Assembly: GCA_019828595.1 (NCBI GenBank)
Contig: JAHQRK010000051.1
Span: forward strand, 1 to 64,000
Source of the DNA: Aphanomyces cochlioides
Taxonomy: Eukaryota; Oomycota; Saprolegniomycetes; Saprolegniales; Verrucalvaceae
DNA: 64,000 nucleotides
Direction of reading: 5' to 3'
The position numbers and the translations under genes are program-made. Each line of letters begins with the position of its first letter. Position 1 is the stretch's first letter. Positions 30,707 through 42,917 of the stretch are shown in pieces. Under the pieces are notes generated by a model. That model was not told the DNA's origin and searched no databases. It saw nothing but the letters and a program-made list of their open reading frames with translations.

Positions 30707-33640
30707 CTGCAATGGGGAGGTATATTAATAGACTTTCAATATCTACTAATACTAATATTGCCTACTAACGGCTCATCCCACTTCCAAATGCTTCAGCAGA
30801 TTTTCTACTTTGGGCTTTGGAGTACAGCGATTTTTGACTTGTTGAATAAATACTTGGGGCTTGTTAATTTGGGGCTGAAGGTTGGAGCGCGAGCAAAGTC
30901 GGGTACTTGGCTACCAGTGGGCGATAGACAGGTTGTCTATGCAAAGTATTGATTGCTGAAATTGCTTCCACTCGTTGAGGGCTGTCAACTTCTTGGAGGC
31001 GAAGCCATCTGCGGATCGATGCATGCCATCGGATGAAGCTGACTTCTTGCCAAATTTCTGGCGGAGGCGGCTCCTTCGATTCGAACTTGGCGGCGTTGTG
31101 CGTTGTCCAAATATAGTGAAGGTTGGAAGCACACAGAAGAGCCCAGAGCACAAACAGTATGTCTTGAAGCTGGCTACCGCGTTCGTTGACTTGAAAGCGG
31201 TCGATGTTGGTGATGGCAGTCCAATCGAAATTGACACCGAAGCATCGCCAAGCGGTCGCGTGAAAACGCCAAAGGGGATACACGCGAGAGCAGGTGTGGA
31301 AGGCGTGGTGTTGGTTCTCCGGTGCGTCGCAATTGGTATAGACACAGCAAATTACGTCTGGCTGCTGAGGTTGCAAGTAGAACAAGCGCGAGTTGACAGG
31401 CAGCATGTTGAACAACAGTCGAAACCAAACGTCGCCATGGAGGGGAGGCGGCCAACGGCATGTTTTGCGGATGAGTCGCACGTAGGTCGCAATATCTTGT
31501 TGCTCGACGCGGGACGATGTCGCCACTGGGTGCGGTTTTCCATCCGAAGGGGCGTGATGCGCCAAACGTGATACGAGTCGCTTGGGCCAACGCTCGAAGG
31601 ATAGCAATTGATCTTTGAAAAGTGCCTTGAAAGGGTGACTTGTTGTATCGATATCGGTCAAAGCAGTTCCAGTTCGAACGCCAGACGTGCGGAGGACTTG
31701 GTCGAATATCTTGGTGAGGTGGCTATAAACTTGACCAGCACGTTCGGGTGCTGCAAATCCCATCGCGCCGTTCGCTTGTAACGTCACTTGTGCCGCACGG
31801 TTGTTGGATGACAGTCGATCAATAAACGCAGCTCTTGTAGGCCATGTCCCTTGCCGTGTCAAGAAGTCTTTGAGGCAGTGGAAACCGTTTTGAGACGCAT
31901 GTCTACACCATCGACGACACAGAGCAGTCTTCACGACATTTGATGTAGCACCCGCAGGACCAACTTGCAGAGCGGGGTAGGATGTCAGCCACACGGGGAG
32001 GTTCAAAAGTTCTTCGAGGCTTGGTGGCGAAGCGGTTCGCTTGGCCATAGGTGTGGCGGCCCATTGATGCCAAATGTCGTGCCAAAGAGGATGCAGCTCC
32101 CACAAAAACAACCACTTGGAGCTGTGGTTGGGGAAGTACGTGAGAAAGTCGAACGGGTGGGTGTCGCGATACAGCTTGTTCATGACACGGGAAAATTGTC
32201 TCTTGACAAGCAACTTCCATGGGGCAAATGTGTTGGGTGAATTGGGCTGCATCAAGAGTTGGAGCCGCAGCAGTCGCTGAGTCCGAAGCTTCGAAGCCAC
32301 ATGCGGAATACCGAGGCCGAGTTTTTGATCGAACTGCCACTTGCGGCAAATAGTTGAGCGATGATGGTCGGTGATTTGCGTCTTCCGACCAAGGATGTAC
32401 TTGTTGACCATTCTTTGCCAAACGGCAACCATCGTTGGAGGCACATACACTGCAGCCGTGACATGCCATAACAACGACAACAACATGGTCGATACGATGA
32501 GTTTGCGGCCTTGGATGGTTCGCGCACGACTTCCCCACGTTTGAAACGCAGCCAGAAACTTGTCGTTCAGTTGCTGGACTTGAAAATCGCGCGGCAGTCG
32601 GTGGCCAAAGAGAATACCAAGGTATTTCACTGGCTTCTCGCTCGGCAAGACGTTCAAGAGGCCACCATCGTCGATGTCTTCGATATCGAGATTGTTGTTG
32701 AGCGCCAAAGTCATGCACTTGGCAACGTTGAGACGAGCTCCAGACACAGAGCAAAAGTCTTCGACAATTGCCATTTGCTCGACCGCCGCTTGGAGGGATG
32801 ACGAGAGTAGAGTCGTGTCGTCGGCAAAGTAGATGCTCGTCAGTGAGTCTCCATTTGGAAGGGGAATACCAAAATCAGGAGATCCGCGTAGCATTTCGCC
32901 GAGTGGCTCGAGGTAAAGTACGAAGAGCATGCACGATAGGGGGCAACCTTGCTTGACTCCGCGGGTAGGCCGTATGGTAGGGCCAAGACCGTCGTTGAAA
33001 ATGATCTGGACCAGAGGCGTATTGTAAAGCAACTGAACCCAAGACACAAATGTGGGACCGATGTTCATCTCCTTGAGTACGTCGAAGAGAAAGCCTTGGT
33101 CAACCATATCGTATGCCTTGGAAAAGTCGAGAAACGTCGCGTAGTAGTCGTGGTCTTCATTGGTACAGAAAGTCTGCAATGCTTGTACCAGCATCACGTG
33201 GTCGTGCAAGCGACGGCCAGGGACAAAACCAGCTTGGCTTGGGTGAGCGAGGTATGGGGCAACTTGTGCAAGACGGTAGGCCAGCGCCCGCGATAGAATC
33301 TTGACTTCAACCGACATGAGAGTAATCGGCCGATAGTTGCCAGGGTCGCCTCTGTCTCCAGCCTTGAACAAGAGCGCCACTGCACTTCGGCGTTGTTGGA
33401 GCAGGAGGTGACCGTGATGGGTGAGTTGGTAGTTGAACACCTTGAGCAGGATTTGGGCGAATACGTCCGGGGAGACTTGAAAGAAAGCTGCAGGCCAGCC
33501 GTCTGAACCAGGAGACTTGTTCGGGTTCATAGACTTGAGCGCGCCGCACAGGTCTTCCGCCGTGAGAGGACTTTCCAGAGCGTCGCGCTGTTCTTGAGTG
33601 AGACGTCGAGTAATGGCTCGAATGATAGCTCGGCGACGGA
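30707..33640 (-). mobile_element. Element A copy A4, 5'-truncated in ORF2 (2.93 kb)
   Basis: Length and 5' breakpoint match A3, so units 3 and 4 are probably a tandem duplication. A4 nevertheless has the KE variant near residue 1316 where A3 has KK, which points to later exchange with another copy. Confidence 0.92.
30864..33638 (-). pseudogene. Element A ORF2 fragment with RT and finger (A4)
   Basis: Open for about 924 codons to the truncation point; first Met at 33530. No indels inside. Confidence 0.88.
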
Positions 33641-33713
33641 GGTCGTATAGCTCAGTCGGTAGAGCATGGTGCTAATAACGCCAGGGTCCTGGGTTCGAGC
33701 CCCAGTATGACCA
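33641..33713 (+). tRNA. trnI(aau): tRNA-Ile (anticodon AAU), copy 4
   Basis: Identical to copy 1, same left junction as copy 3. Confidence 0.97.
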
Positions 33714-34712
33714 ACGTTTTTTCCCTTTTCTCCGATTTCGTCCTCTCCTCTCAACATTCTTGCCTTTCCTTAGGATTCCTCCTGTATTCTTCTCAGCTCT
33801 TACTAGTCACCTCATGCCACGTCCAGCACGAAAAGATGTGCTCACCTCTACGCACATATGGATAAGACATTCCTTGAATCTCTCTTTCACGGACTGTGGT
33901 CCATCTGCAGTGTCCATCTATACTCTTGACAAGACAAATGCAGTCTTGTTTTTGTTCTGTTGAGTCTCTTCGCGAGGCTTGCTCCAAACGCTCGTGTGTT
34001 TACGATGGTTGACACATCGAGATACGCCGACATGTCTTGATGTAGTCATGCAATCGTTTGCAATGATCTCTGAGTCTGTGAATTTCATTTGAATCACCTC
34101 AACGTGGCAGCCAAGGCATGCATCCAAAATACATGTAAATAGGAATCTACACGGATAAACAAAACGAAGCATCTCGAATGGGATCGACAATCTTTTCAAG
34201 ATCGTGTAGCTTTGCCTTCACAAAGCTCTGTCCTGGCTTGTTGGCGTTATATGAATGAGCCACTTGACAGTGGTCGACAACGACGATGAACTTTTCTCCA
34301 TACTGAAGCAAAGTATTTGAGTTTTGATAAGAAATTTGACCCGCCGAATATGAATTTCATGAGGATTTGCATGCAATAAGAAATAACTTGGAAAACATTA
34401 TAGCCTTTGAGAAACATGACTTTAAAGACGAAAATGTAGGTCAAAACTCTCTGCTAATAATAACGTTTATAATTAAATAGTATGCGTGTAAAAGGATATG
34501 GACAGAGGACACGAGGAATGAAGCTTGGGACTGTCGAGGGCTGACGACGAGCGGATGCCAAATTGAATTGCGTAGGTTTTGTTTTGTTGGGAGAGTGGAT
34601 GGTGTGTGGGATATGTTGTAGGTTTCTTTTGTGTGTGGAAAAAAAGTGTGTGTGTCAATGTGTTTGAGAACGTGTGTTGTGTGATGTGGTGTGTATGGGA
34701 ATAAGTATAATA
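33714..34712. repeat. Intergenic tRNA spacer S4 (999 bp)
   Basis: One base shorter than S3 in the C run after the terminator, otherwise of the S1/S3 type. No gene seen. Confidence 0.85.
33717..33722 (+). terminator. Pol III T6 terminator of tRNA copy 4
   Basis: Six T in a row four bases after the tRNA. Confidence 0.9.
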
Positions 34713-34726
34713 GGTCGTATAGCTCA
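34713..34726 (+). repeat. tRNA-Ile 5' remnant (left target duplication of B4)
   Basis: 14-bp target in spacer context, followed by the B4 3' end. Confidence 0.93.
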
Positions 34727-36417
34727 ATGACAATCGGGGTATATTTGACCTTTAACCCCTATAAATATTTGCCTAGACGACCCAATGGGGAACAAGGACT
34801 ACTAAGTTCTACTCGAAAGCCACTTGAATCGTTGCGTGAGTTCGATTGAGCTCTTGCATTGTCTTGAAATCTTGAGACTTCTTTACACAAGTGTCGCTCG
34901 CAAGTTCTTCTCCCAAAACCAAGTGTAGTTGGTATGAGACTTGAGTTTTTCGACTATCTCGGAGACTTGCATTGCTTCATCACTGTCCATTGTAGGATCA
35001 CGGAGCATTCGTCTGATATTTGCGGTCCACGAAACAAGAGATACTTCCTTGACCGCCTGGATGTATGGCACTGTTTTGCCTTCAAACTTGGTTCGATTGC
35101 GATGAATCCAAAAGTCCCGTAGCAAAGATGAAACGAGAAGGACCCACAAACGACGAATCACTGAAAAATGAGACACCCATTCTTCAGAAACCGCGAATTC
35201 GTCGAGGTTGATAATCGTATTCCATGTAAATGGAATACCAAACGGCCGCCACGCTGCTTGATGCCAATTCCACACAGGCTTGACAAACTTGCAGTCGAAC
35301 AGGATGTGTTGTATCGTTTCGACGGCTGAGCAACCAGGAAAGGAGCATTCGATAATGCTAGGGTTGGTGTCTTGAAGGAAAAAGAAGCGAGAGTTGACGG
35401 GTAGCATCCGAAACAAGATTCGCCACCACACATCGGCTTGAACAGGAGTTGGATATCGCATCAAAGGTTTCACAGTCTTGTTCATGTATTTCTTGATCGC
35501 CAAATCATTGTTTCTTGAATCGCTCGACAAGGGGTGCTGTTTGGTGAGTAGTGGCGCGCAAAAGCAAATCGATCGGATGTACTTGCGCGGCCATTGTTGA
35601 AAAGGAACAAAGACATTCTTCCAAACTTGTCCGACGGGGATTTGAACTTCATGATTGGGAGGCACAGCTTCCACGAGAGGGATACCCAGTACTTGCCATA
35701 CAGTGGTCGCAATGAGTGAAAGCAGGGAATACAAATGGCGAAACACGCGTGGAAAATCATCGCCAGGGAACCGCCAAACGTAAGGCTCCATTTGCAACTT
35801 GAATTCTTCATAGGAGGGCCACACGCGTTGTGTGGTGACGAAATCGTCCAAGCAATGCAAGCCTTCTTGGGCGAGGAACTTGTAGAAGGGACGATGATGT
35901 TTGAGGGCGACAGCAAGCGAGGTTGGTCCATTGGAACCAGGAACCAAAAACAGCGGATGAATTTGCAGCCAAACAGACATGGTAGGGAGCTGAGATTGTG
36001 TCGGCGTTTCAGGACATTTGCGCGTAAGGGGGATACGATGCCAGTTGGCCCAGATTTTCCGCCACAACAAAGGGAGTACTTCAAGTCGCATGTGATTTGT
36101 GTTGTGGTTGGGATGATACATGAGGCAGTCCCACGACGAGTATCTTGCGAACGGCTCCATGCACCTTCGAAAGAGCTGCTTCGGGAGAACAGACCATAAC
36201 GATGGTTCTTCGTTGTCGGTCTGAACAAGGAATTGAAGTCGCTGAACACGTTGAGCACGAATTCTTGACGCAATATGCGGAATCCTGAGACCCAGGCTGG
36301 GATGATACGCCACGCCAGAGTTGATCAAGGACATGTGCTTGTCTTCCTTGTGTCGCTTTCTTGTCAAGATGAACTTGTACACCATGGACTGCCACTTGGC
36401 GACCGAGTCTTCAGGGA
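34727..36417 (-). mobile_element. Element B copy B4 (1691 bp)
   Basis: Same ends and length as B1; GAGTCTTCAGG variant. Confidence 0.92.
34883..36415 (-). pseudogene. Element B ORF2 C-terminal fragment (B4)
   Basis: Open from Met 36385 for 500 residues, same protein as B1. Confidence 0.87.
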
Positions 36418-36431
36418 GGTCGTATAGCTCA
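36418..36431 (+). repeat. tRNA-Ile 5' remnant between B4 and A5
   Basis: 14-bp target copy, followed by the A5 3' end. Confidence 0.93.
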
Positions 36432-36588
36432 CTGCAATGGGGAGGTATATTAATAGACTTTCAATATCTACTAATACTAATATTGCCTACTAACGGCTCA
36501 TCCCACTTCCAAATGCTTCAGCAGATTTTCTACTTTGGGCTTTGGAGTACAGCGATTTTTGACTTGTTGAATAAATACTTGGGGCTTG

Positions 36589-39500
36589 TTAATTTGGGGC
36601 TGAAGGTTGGAGCGCGAGCAAAGTCGGGTACTTGGCTACCAGTGGGCGATAGACAGGTTGTCTATGCAAAGTATTGATTGCTGAAATTGCTTCCACTCGT
36701 TGAGGGCTGTCAACTTCTTGGAGGCGAAGCCATCTGCGGATCGATGCATGCCATCGGATGAAGCTGACTTCTTGCCAAATTTCTGGCGGAGGCGGCTCCT
36801 TCGATTCGAACTTGGCGGCGTTGTGCGTTGTCCAAATATAGTGAAGGTTGGAAGCACACAGAAGAGCCCAGAGCACAAACAGTATGTCTTGAAGCTGGCT
36901 ACCGCGTTCGTTGACTTGAAAGCGGTCGATGTTGGTGATGGCAGTCCAATCGAAATTGACACCGAAGCATCGCCAAGCGGTCGCGTGAAAACGCCAAAGG
37001 GGATACACGCGAGAGCAGGTGTGGAAGGCGTGGTGTTGGTTCTCCGGTGCGTCGCAATTGGTATAGACACAGCAAATTACGTCTGGCTGCTGAGGTTGCA
37101 AGTAGAACAAGCGCGAGTTGACAGGCAGCATGTTGAACAACAGTCGAAACCAAACGTCGCCATGGAGGGGAGGCGGCCAACGGCATGTTTTGCGGATGAG
37201 TCGCACGTAGGTCGCAATATCTTGTTGCTCGACGCGGGACGATGTCGCCACTGGGTGCGGTTTTCCATCCGAAGGGGCGTGATGCGCCAAACGTGATACG
37301 AGTCGCTTGGGCCAACGCTCGAAGGATAGCAATTGATCTTTGAAAAGTGCCTTGAAAGGGTGACTTGTTGTATCGATATCGGTCAAAGCAGTTCCAGTTC
37401 GAACGCCAGACGTGCGGAGGACTTGGTCGAATATCTTGGTGAGGTGGCTATAAACTTGACCAGCACGTTCGGGTGCTGCAAATCCCATCGCGCCGTTCGC
37501 TTGTAACGTCACTTGTGCCGCACGGTTGTTGGATGACAGTCGATCAATAAACGCAGCTCTTGTAGGCCATGTCCCTTGCCGTGTCAAGAAGTCTTTGAGG
37601 CAGTGGAAACCGTTTTGAGACGCATGTCTACACCATCGACGACACAGAGCAGTCTTCACGACATTTGATGTAGCACCCGCAGGACCAACTTGCAGAGCGG
37701 GGTAGGATGTCAGCCACACGGGGAGGTTCAAAAGTTCTTCGAGGCTTGGTGGCGAAGCGGTTCGCTTGGCCATAGGTGTGGCGGCCCATTGATGCCAAAT
37801 GTCGTGCCAAAGAGGATGCAGCTCCCACAAAAACAACCACTTGGAGCTGTGGTTGGGGAAGTACGTGAGAAAGTCGAACGGGTGGGTGTCGCGATACAGC
37901 TTGTTCATGACACGGGAAAATTGTCTCTTGACAAGCAACTTCCATGGGGCAAATGTGTTGGGTGAATTGGGCTGCATCAAGAGTTGGAGCCGCAGCAGTC
38001 GCTGAGTCCGAAGCTTCGAAGCCACATGCGGAATACCGAGGCCGAGTTTTTGATCGAACTGCCACTTGCGGCAAATAGTTGAGCGATGATGGTCGGTGAT
38101 TTGCGTCTTCCGACCAAGGATGTACTTGTTGACCATTCTTTGCCAAACGGCAACCATCGTTGGAGGCACATACACTGCAGCCGTGACATGCCATAACAAC
38201 GACAACAACATGGTCGATACGATGAGTTTGCGGCCTTGGATGGTTCGCGCACGACTTCCCCACGTTTGAAACGCAGCCAGAAACTTGTCGTTCAGTTGCT
38301 GGACTTGAAAATCGCGCGGCAGTCGGTGGCCAAAGAGAATACCAAGGTATTTCACTGGCTTCTCGCTCGGCAAGACGTTCAAGAGGCCACCATCGTCGAT
38401 GTCTTCGATATCGAGATTGTTGTTGAGCGCCAAAGTCATGCACTTGGCAACGTTGAGACGAGCTCCAGACACAGAGCAAAAGTCTTCGACAATTGCCATT
38501 TGCTCGACCGCCGCTTGGAGGGATGACGAGAGTAGAGTCGTGTCGTCGGCAAAGTAGATGCTCGTCAGTGAGTCTCCATTTGGAAGGGGAATACCAAAAT
38601 CAGGAGATCCGCGTAGCATTTCGCCGAGTGGCTCGAGGTAAAGTACGAAGAGCATGCACGATAGGGGGCAACCTTGCTTGACTCCGCGGGTAGGCCGTAT
38701 GGTAGGGCCAAGACCGTCGTTGAAAATGATCTGGACCAGAGGCGTATTGTAAAGCAACTGAACCCAAGACACAAATGTGGGACCGATGTTCATCTCCTTG
38801 AGTACGTCGAAGAGAAAGCCTTGGTCAACCATATCGTATGCCTTGGAAAAGTCGAGAAACGTCGCGTAGTAGTCGTGGTCTTCATTGGTACAGAAAGTCT
38901 GCAATGCTTGTACCAGCATCACGTGGTCGTGCAAGCGACGGCCAGGGACAAAACCAGCTTGGCTTGGGTGAGCGAGGTATGGGGCAACTTGTGCAAGACG
39001 GTAGGCCAGCGCCCGCGATAGAATCTTGACTTCAACCGACATGAGAGTAATCGGCCGATAGTTGCCAGGGTCGCCTCTGTCTCCAGCCTTGAACAAGAGC
39101 GCCACTGCACTTCGGCGTTGTTGGAGCAGGAGGTGACCGTGATGGGTGAGTTGGTAGTTGAACACCTTGAGCAGGATTTGGGCGAATACGTCCGGGGAGA
39201 CTTGAAAGAAAGCTGCAGGCCAGCCGTCTGAACCAGGAGACTTGTTCGGGTTCATAGACTTGAGCGCGCCGCACAGGTCTTCCGCCGTGAGAGGACTTTC
39301 CAGAGCGTCGCGCTGTTCTTGAGTGAGACGTCGAGTAATGGCTCGAATGATAGCTCGGCGACGGGCCCGATTCAACGGTGGTTGGTCTCTTGGAGTGACC
39401 ATGATGTTTTTCCAATGAGACGTAAAACCAGCCTTGACTTCAGACGGGTCAGTCGACGTTGCACCGTTGATTGTCACGGACGAGAGCGGCACTTTGATCC

Positions 39501-40743
39501 CCTTGGGTCGACGAAAAAAGTGACTGGTACCTCGCTCGTTGACGTTGGCGTGAAAGTCGAATTGCTGATCCAGGTTGAACTGTCGGTACTCGCTGCGGGC
39601 AGTGTCAAGGGCTTGACGGGCGGTATTAACAATGGATGTCTCAACGAGTCCCATGTCGAATGCTCGGCGGGAAGTAAGCCACTTCATCTTGAGGCTGTTG
39701 AGTGTGTACTTCATCGAGTCAATGTACTGGCGATGACTGACTTGGAGACGCTTCTTCATTCTCTTCAACCAGCCGTACCACTTTGCGCCAAAGTTTTGAG
39801 TGTCGTCTGCGCGCATCTCGTCCAAAAGTTGATTGGCTTCGGCCTTGATCGCTGCGACTACTTGAGGGTTCTTTAAGAGCTCACGGGGGAGGCGCCAGTA
39901 ACTTCGGTCGGGAGCTCGCTGCTCGCAGGAGAGGACCACTTTGTGTTCCATGTGGTCGCCTGCAAAGCTGCTTGGGGAATAGCTTGAACGTGCGTACGTT
40001 TGAGCGACGATATCTTGGTCCACAAACAGGTAGTCGAGGCGGTTGCTTCGACCAGGGCCGCTGTAAACGCGCTCGTTGGGGTGGTGCATCCTCCACGCAT
40101 CGATAACACCAAGTGCTGAAAGCCAGGCAATGCATTCCGCCTTACCAGCGTTGTGGTCTTGGCGAGGTCGAGTCGCGTCCAGATGCTCCTCCAGGGGTAA
40201 GTTGAAATCGCCTCCGACAAAGTGAATGCTGTCGTCTTCAAAGTCGCGAGGCAGATCGTCGAAAAACGGTGCTCGAGAGTGAGCGATAACCGGGGCATAG
40301 ACGTTGTGAAAGTACACAGGAACGCCGTCCCACTGAGTTCGAACAACCATGTATCTTCCAGGTCGGTCATGGGTGGTCAAGTGTTGCAGGTCGAGGAATC
40401 CAGGCATGGATCCATGGAAATACGATGCCACACCGCAGCGCCGATTGTTGAGTGAGTCGACGCGATCAGTGCGGAGATCGTTGGTGAAGAGCTTGTATTT
40501 GCCAACGCCTACTTCGTTGTTGAGGTGGAGTTGGAAGGTTTCGAGATGTTTGATGTTATTGATTTTGGTTTCTTGAAAGAAAACGGCTTGGGTCGGAATT
40601 TGGAGTCGCCGCGCCACAAGATGTCCGTTGTCTTTCAGCCCATTGAGGTTGGCAGTGGTCAGTTCGAGTATGGGGAACTTGGTGAAGAGACCGGCCGCGA
40701 CCACCTTAGCCACGGAACGCGACAGACGTTGCGTTCGCAACAT
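36589..40743 (-). CDS. Element A ORF2 protein, intact 1384 aa: AP endonuclease, reverse transcriptase, CCHC finger
   Basis: This is the LINE enzyme that nicks the target and copies element RNA at the nick. The AP-like endonuclease spans residues ~25-285. Likely catalytic residues are Asn32 (ANLNG), Glu58 (QETK), Tyr149 (VYAP), Asp179/Asn181 (GGDFN), Asp237 (RLDYLF) and Asp263/His264 (GDH). The reverse transcriptase spans ~490-870. It has NYRPI (561-565), QAGFVPGR (595-602), FLDFSKAYD with Asp631, GVKQGCPLS (687-695), FADD (731-734) and VKYLGILFG (797-805). A C-x4-C-x7-H-x4-C finger uses Cys1225, Cys1230, His1238 and Cys1243. All polymerase aspartates are present. The start at 40743 lies 38 nt inside the end of ORF1, in the +1 frame. 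The protein is presumably responsible for tRNA-Ile site choice. ORF1 of this copy is truncated, so autonomy is unlikely. Confidence 0.93.
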   Translation of the reverse strand: MLRTQRLSRSVAKVVAAGLFTKFPILELTTANLNGLKDNGHLVARRLQIPTQAVFFQETKINNIKHLETFQLHLNNEVGVGKYKLFTNDLRTDRVDSLNNRRCGVASYFHGSMPGFLDLQHLTTHDRPGRYMVVRTQWDGVPVYFHNVYAPVIAHSRAPFFDDLPRDFEDDSIHFVGGDFNLPLEEHLDATRPRQDHNAGKAECIAWLSALGVIDAWRMHHPNERVYSGPGRSNRLDYLFVDQDIVAQTYARSSYSPSSFAGDHMEHKVVLSCEQRAPDRSYWRLPRELLKNPQVVAAIKAEANQLLDEMRADDTQNFGAKWYGWLKRMKKRLQVSHRQYIDSMKYTLNSLKMKWLTSRRAFDMGLVETSIVNTARQALDTARSEYRQFNLDQQFDFHANVNERGTSHFFRRPKGIKVPLSSVTINGATSTDPSEVKAGFTSHWKNIMVTPRDQPPLNRARRRAIIRAITRRLTQEQRDALESPLTAEDLCGALKSMNPNKSPGSDGWPAAFFQVSPDVFAQILLKVFNYQLTHHGHLLLQQRRSAVALLFKAGDRGDPGNYRPITLMSVEVKILSRALAYRLAQVAPYLAHPSQAGFVPGRRLHDHVMLVQALQTFCTNEDHDYYATFLDFSKAYDMVDQGFLFDVLKEMNIGPTFVSWVQLLYNTPLVQIIFNDGLGPTIRPTRGVKQGCPLSCMLFVLYLEPLGEMLRGSPDFGIPLPNGDSLTSIYFADDTTLLSSSLQAAVEQMAIVEDFCSVSGARLNVAKCMTLALNNNLDIEDIDDGGLLNVLPSEKPVKYLGILFGHRLPRDFQVQQLNDKFLAAFQTWGSRARTIQGRKLIVSTMLLSLLWHVTAAVYVPPTMVAVWQRMVNKYILGRKTQITDHHRSTICRKWQFDQKLGLGIPHVASKLRTQRLLRLQLLMQPNSPNTFAPWKLLVKRQFSRVMNKLYRDTHPFDFLTYFPNHSSKWLFLWELHPLWHDIWHQWAATPMAKRTASPPSLEELLNLPVWLTSYPALQVGPAGATSNVVKTALCRRWCRHASQNGFHCLKDFLTRQGTWPTRAAFIDRLSSNNRAAQVTLQANGAMGFAAPERAGQVYSHLTKIFDQVLRTSGVRTGTALTDIDTTSHPFKALFKDQLLSFERWPKRLVSRLAHHAPSDGKPHPVATSSRVEQQDIATYVRLIRKTCRWPPPLHGDVWFRLLFNMLPVNSRLFYLQPQQPDVICCVYTNCDAPENQHHAFHTCSRVYPLWRFHATAWRCFGVNFDWTAITNIDRFQVNERGSQLQDILFVLWALLCASNLHYIWTTHNAAKFESKEPPPPEIWQEVSFIRWHASIRRWLRLQEVDSPQRVEAISAINTLHRQPVYRPLVAKYPTLLALQPSAPN

Positions 40744-41829
40744 CTCCCAGCATGAGTGTCTGAGTGTCGGGTTGGAACATCACTTGGTTGTCGAAGGTGG
40801 GGTCCAGGGAGCCAGCCTCATGGAATTCCAGGATCGTGGTCAAGACGTATCGCGACTTCTCGTCTTCGCCGGCATACAACGTTTCCATGATATTCCAAAT
40901 CAAGAGGCCGAAGCTCGTGTCAAGCAATATGGCAGATAGCGATACGCCCGACAAACAGCGGGAGCCCAAATGAGAAGCCAGTGCAGTGACCGGGGTACTT
41001 GGTAGAGGCCACGATCGCAGCATCACTGTTGTAGTACGTTGGAGCATGAATGGCCAAGAGAACTTCTGCCACAGCCAACACTTCTTCCAGGTCGCCGCGG
41101 TGGAGGGAAATCTCGTCGCCGTCAATGGTAGTATCGATGAAGTCGATGTTCTTGAATAGCTCGATGTTGCTGAAGATGGCTTGAACGTGCTCGCGGGTCA
41201 TACGCACACCCCACGTCAATGAGTACAGCTGGGAGAACGGTTTGTCTCCACCCCAAGTCGCTCGAAGCCACCGATGGAGGAGGCGTTGTCTCACAAAGTA
41301 CTCAAAGCATGCACGGTCTTCATCAAAAAGTCGGTGCAGTTGCAAGCCAAATTCAATCGGGGAACGCTCGAGATGGCTACACAGCATGTCGACGCGGCCG
41401 TCGTTGATGAGTTGGGCAAGGTTGAACGAGCTGTTGGTCACTGCATCTTCGACTTGGGTTGAGAGATGCAATGGAACTTTGGCTGTCTTGGTGTCGAGGT
41501 CTTGTAGTTCGGCGAGAATTTCGTCAAGAGACATTTCTATGCGCTTGGGAACGCCATCTTGGATCTTGGTGCCGCCGACAAATTGACCGGACGTAGGGAG
41601 GTGGGGAGGGTCATCCGAGACGTCCAGCTTGGGTACAATCGTTGAGATCTTGTAATCGCCAAACTGAGCAACGTGTTCCTCGGGGTTGACACACACACGT
41701 TCGTCGAGGGCTTCAAACATGTTGGGCGAAATCCAAGAGCGGCCATGCTCGGGGGAATCCACTTGCTGTTGCGTCTTCTTGCGCTTGCCTCTCGACGCCT
41801 TGACGCCAGTCCACTGCGGAGGGTTGGCT
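40706..41829 (-). pseudogene. Element A ORF1 C-terminal fragment with frameshift (A5)
   Basis: A G run at 40992-40995 has four bases where other copies have three. This splits the ~374-codon fragment into 40920-41762 and a shorter downstream piece. The lesion is in a homopolymer. Confidence 0.86.
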
Positions 41830-41830
41830 A

Positions 41831-41903
41831 GGTCGTATAGCTCAGTCGGTAGAGCATGGTGCTAATAACGCCAGGGTCCTGGGTTCGAGCCCCAGTATGA
41901 CCA
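41831..41903 (+). tRNA. trnI(aau): tRNA-Ile (anticodon AAU), copy 5
   Basis: Identical to copy 1; left junction (GGTTGGCT then AGGTCG) as for copies 2 and 7. Confidence 0.97.
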
Positions 41904-42903
41904 ACGTTTTTTCCCCTTTTCTCCGATTTCGTCCTCTCCTCCCAACATTCTTGCCTTTCCTTAGGATTCCTCCTGTATTCTTCTCAGCTCTTACTAGTCA
42001 CCTCATGCCACGTCCAGCACGAAAAGATGTGCTCACCTCTACGCACATATGGATAAGACATTCCTTGAATCTCTCTTTCACGGACTGTGGTCCATCTGCA
42101 GTGTCCATCTATACTCTTGACAAGACAAATGCAGTCTTGTTTTTGTTCTGTTGAGTCTCTTCGCGAGGCTTGCTCCAAACGCTCGTGTGTTTACGATGGT
42201 TGACACATCGAGATACGCCGACATGTCTTGATGTAGTCATGCAATCGTTTGCAATGATCTCTGAGTCTGTGAATTTCATTTGAATCACCTCAACGTGGCA
42301 GCCAAGGCATGCATCCAAAATACATGTAAATAGGAATCTACACGGATAAACAAAACGAAGCATCTCGAATGGGATCGACAATCTTTTCAAGATCGTGTAG
42401 CTTTGCCTTCACAAAGCTCTGTCCTGGCTTGTTGGCGTTATATGAATGAGCCACTTGACAGTGGTCGACAACGACGATGAACTTTTCTCCATACTGAAGC
42501 AAAGTATTTGAGTTTTGATAAGAAATTTGACCCGCCGAATATGAATTTCATGAGGATTTGCATGCAATAAGAAATAACTTGGAAAACATTATAGCCTTTG
42601 AGAAACATGACTTTAAAGACGAAAATGTAGGTCAAAACTCTCTGCTAATAATAACGTTTATAATTAAATAGTATGCGTGTAAAAGGATATGGACAGAGGA
42701 CACGAGGAATGAAGCTTGGGACTGTCGAGGGCTGACGACGAGCGGATGCCAAATTGAATTGCGTAGGTTTTGTTTTGTTGGGAGAGTGGATGGTGTGTGG
42801 GATATGTTGTAGGTTTCTTTTGTGTTTGGAAAAAAAGTGTGTGTGTCAATGTGTTTGAGAACGTGTGTTGTGTGATGTGGTGTGTATGGGAATAAGTATA
42901 ATA
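41904..42903. repeat. Intergenic tRNA spacer S5 (1000 bp)
   Basis: CTCCTCCC variant as in S2 and S7. In the GT-rich tract it has GTGTTTGG where most spacers have GTGTGTGG, shared only with S6. No gene seen. Confidence 0.85.
41907..41912 (+). terminator. Pol III T6 terminator of tRNA copy 5
   Basis: Six T in a row four bases after the tRNA. Confidence 0.9.
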
Positions 42904-42917
42904 GGTCGTATAGCTCA
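42904..42917 (+). repeat. tRNA-Ile 5' remnant (left target duplication of B5)
   Basis: 14-bp target in spacer context, followed by the B5 3' end. Confidence 0.93.

Larger units (their letters stand above)
36432..41830 (-). mobile_element. Element A copy A5, 5'-truncated in ORF1 but with intact ORF2
   Basis: Same truncation point as A2 and A7. It is one base longer than the common 5398 bp because of an extra G in ORF1. Confidence 0.92.
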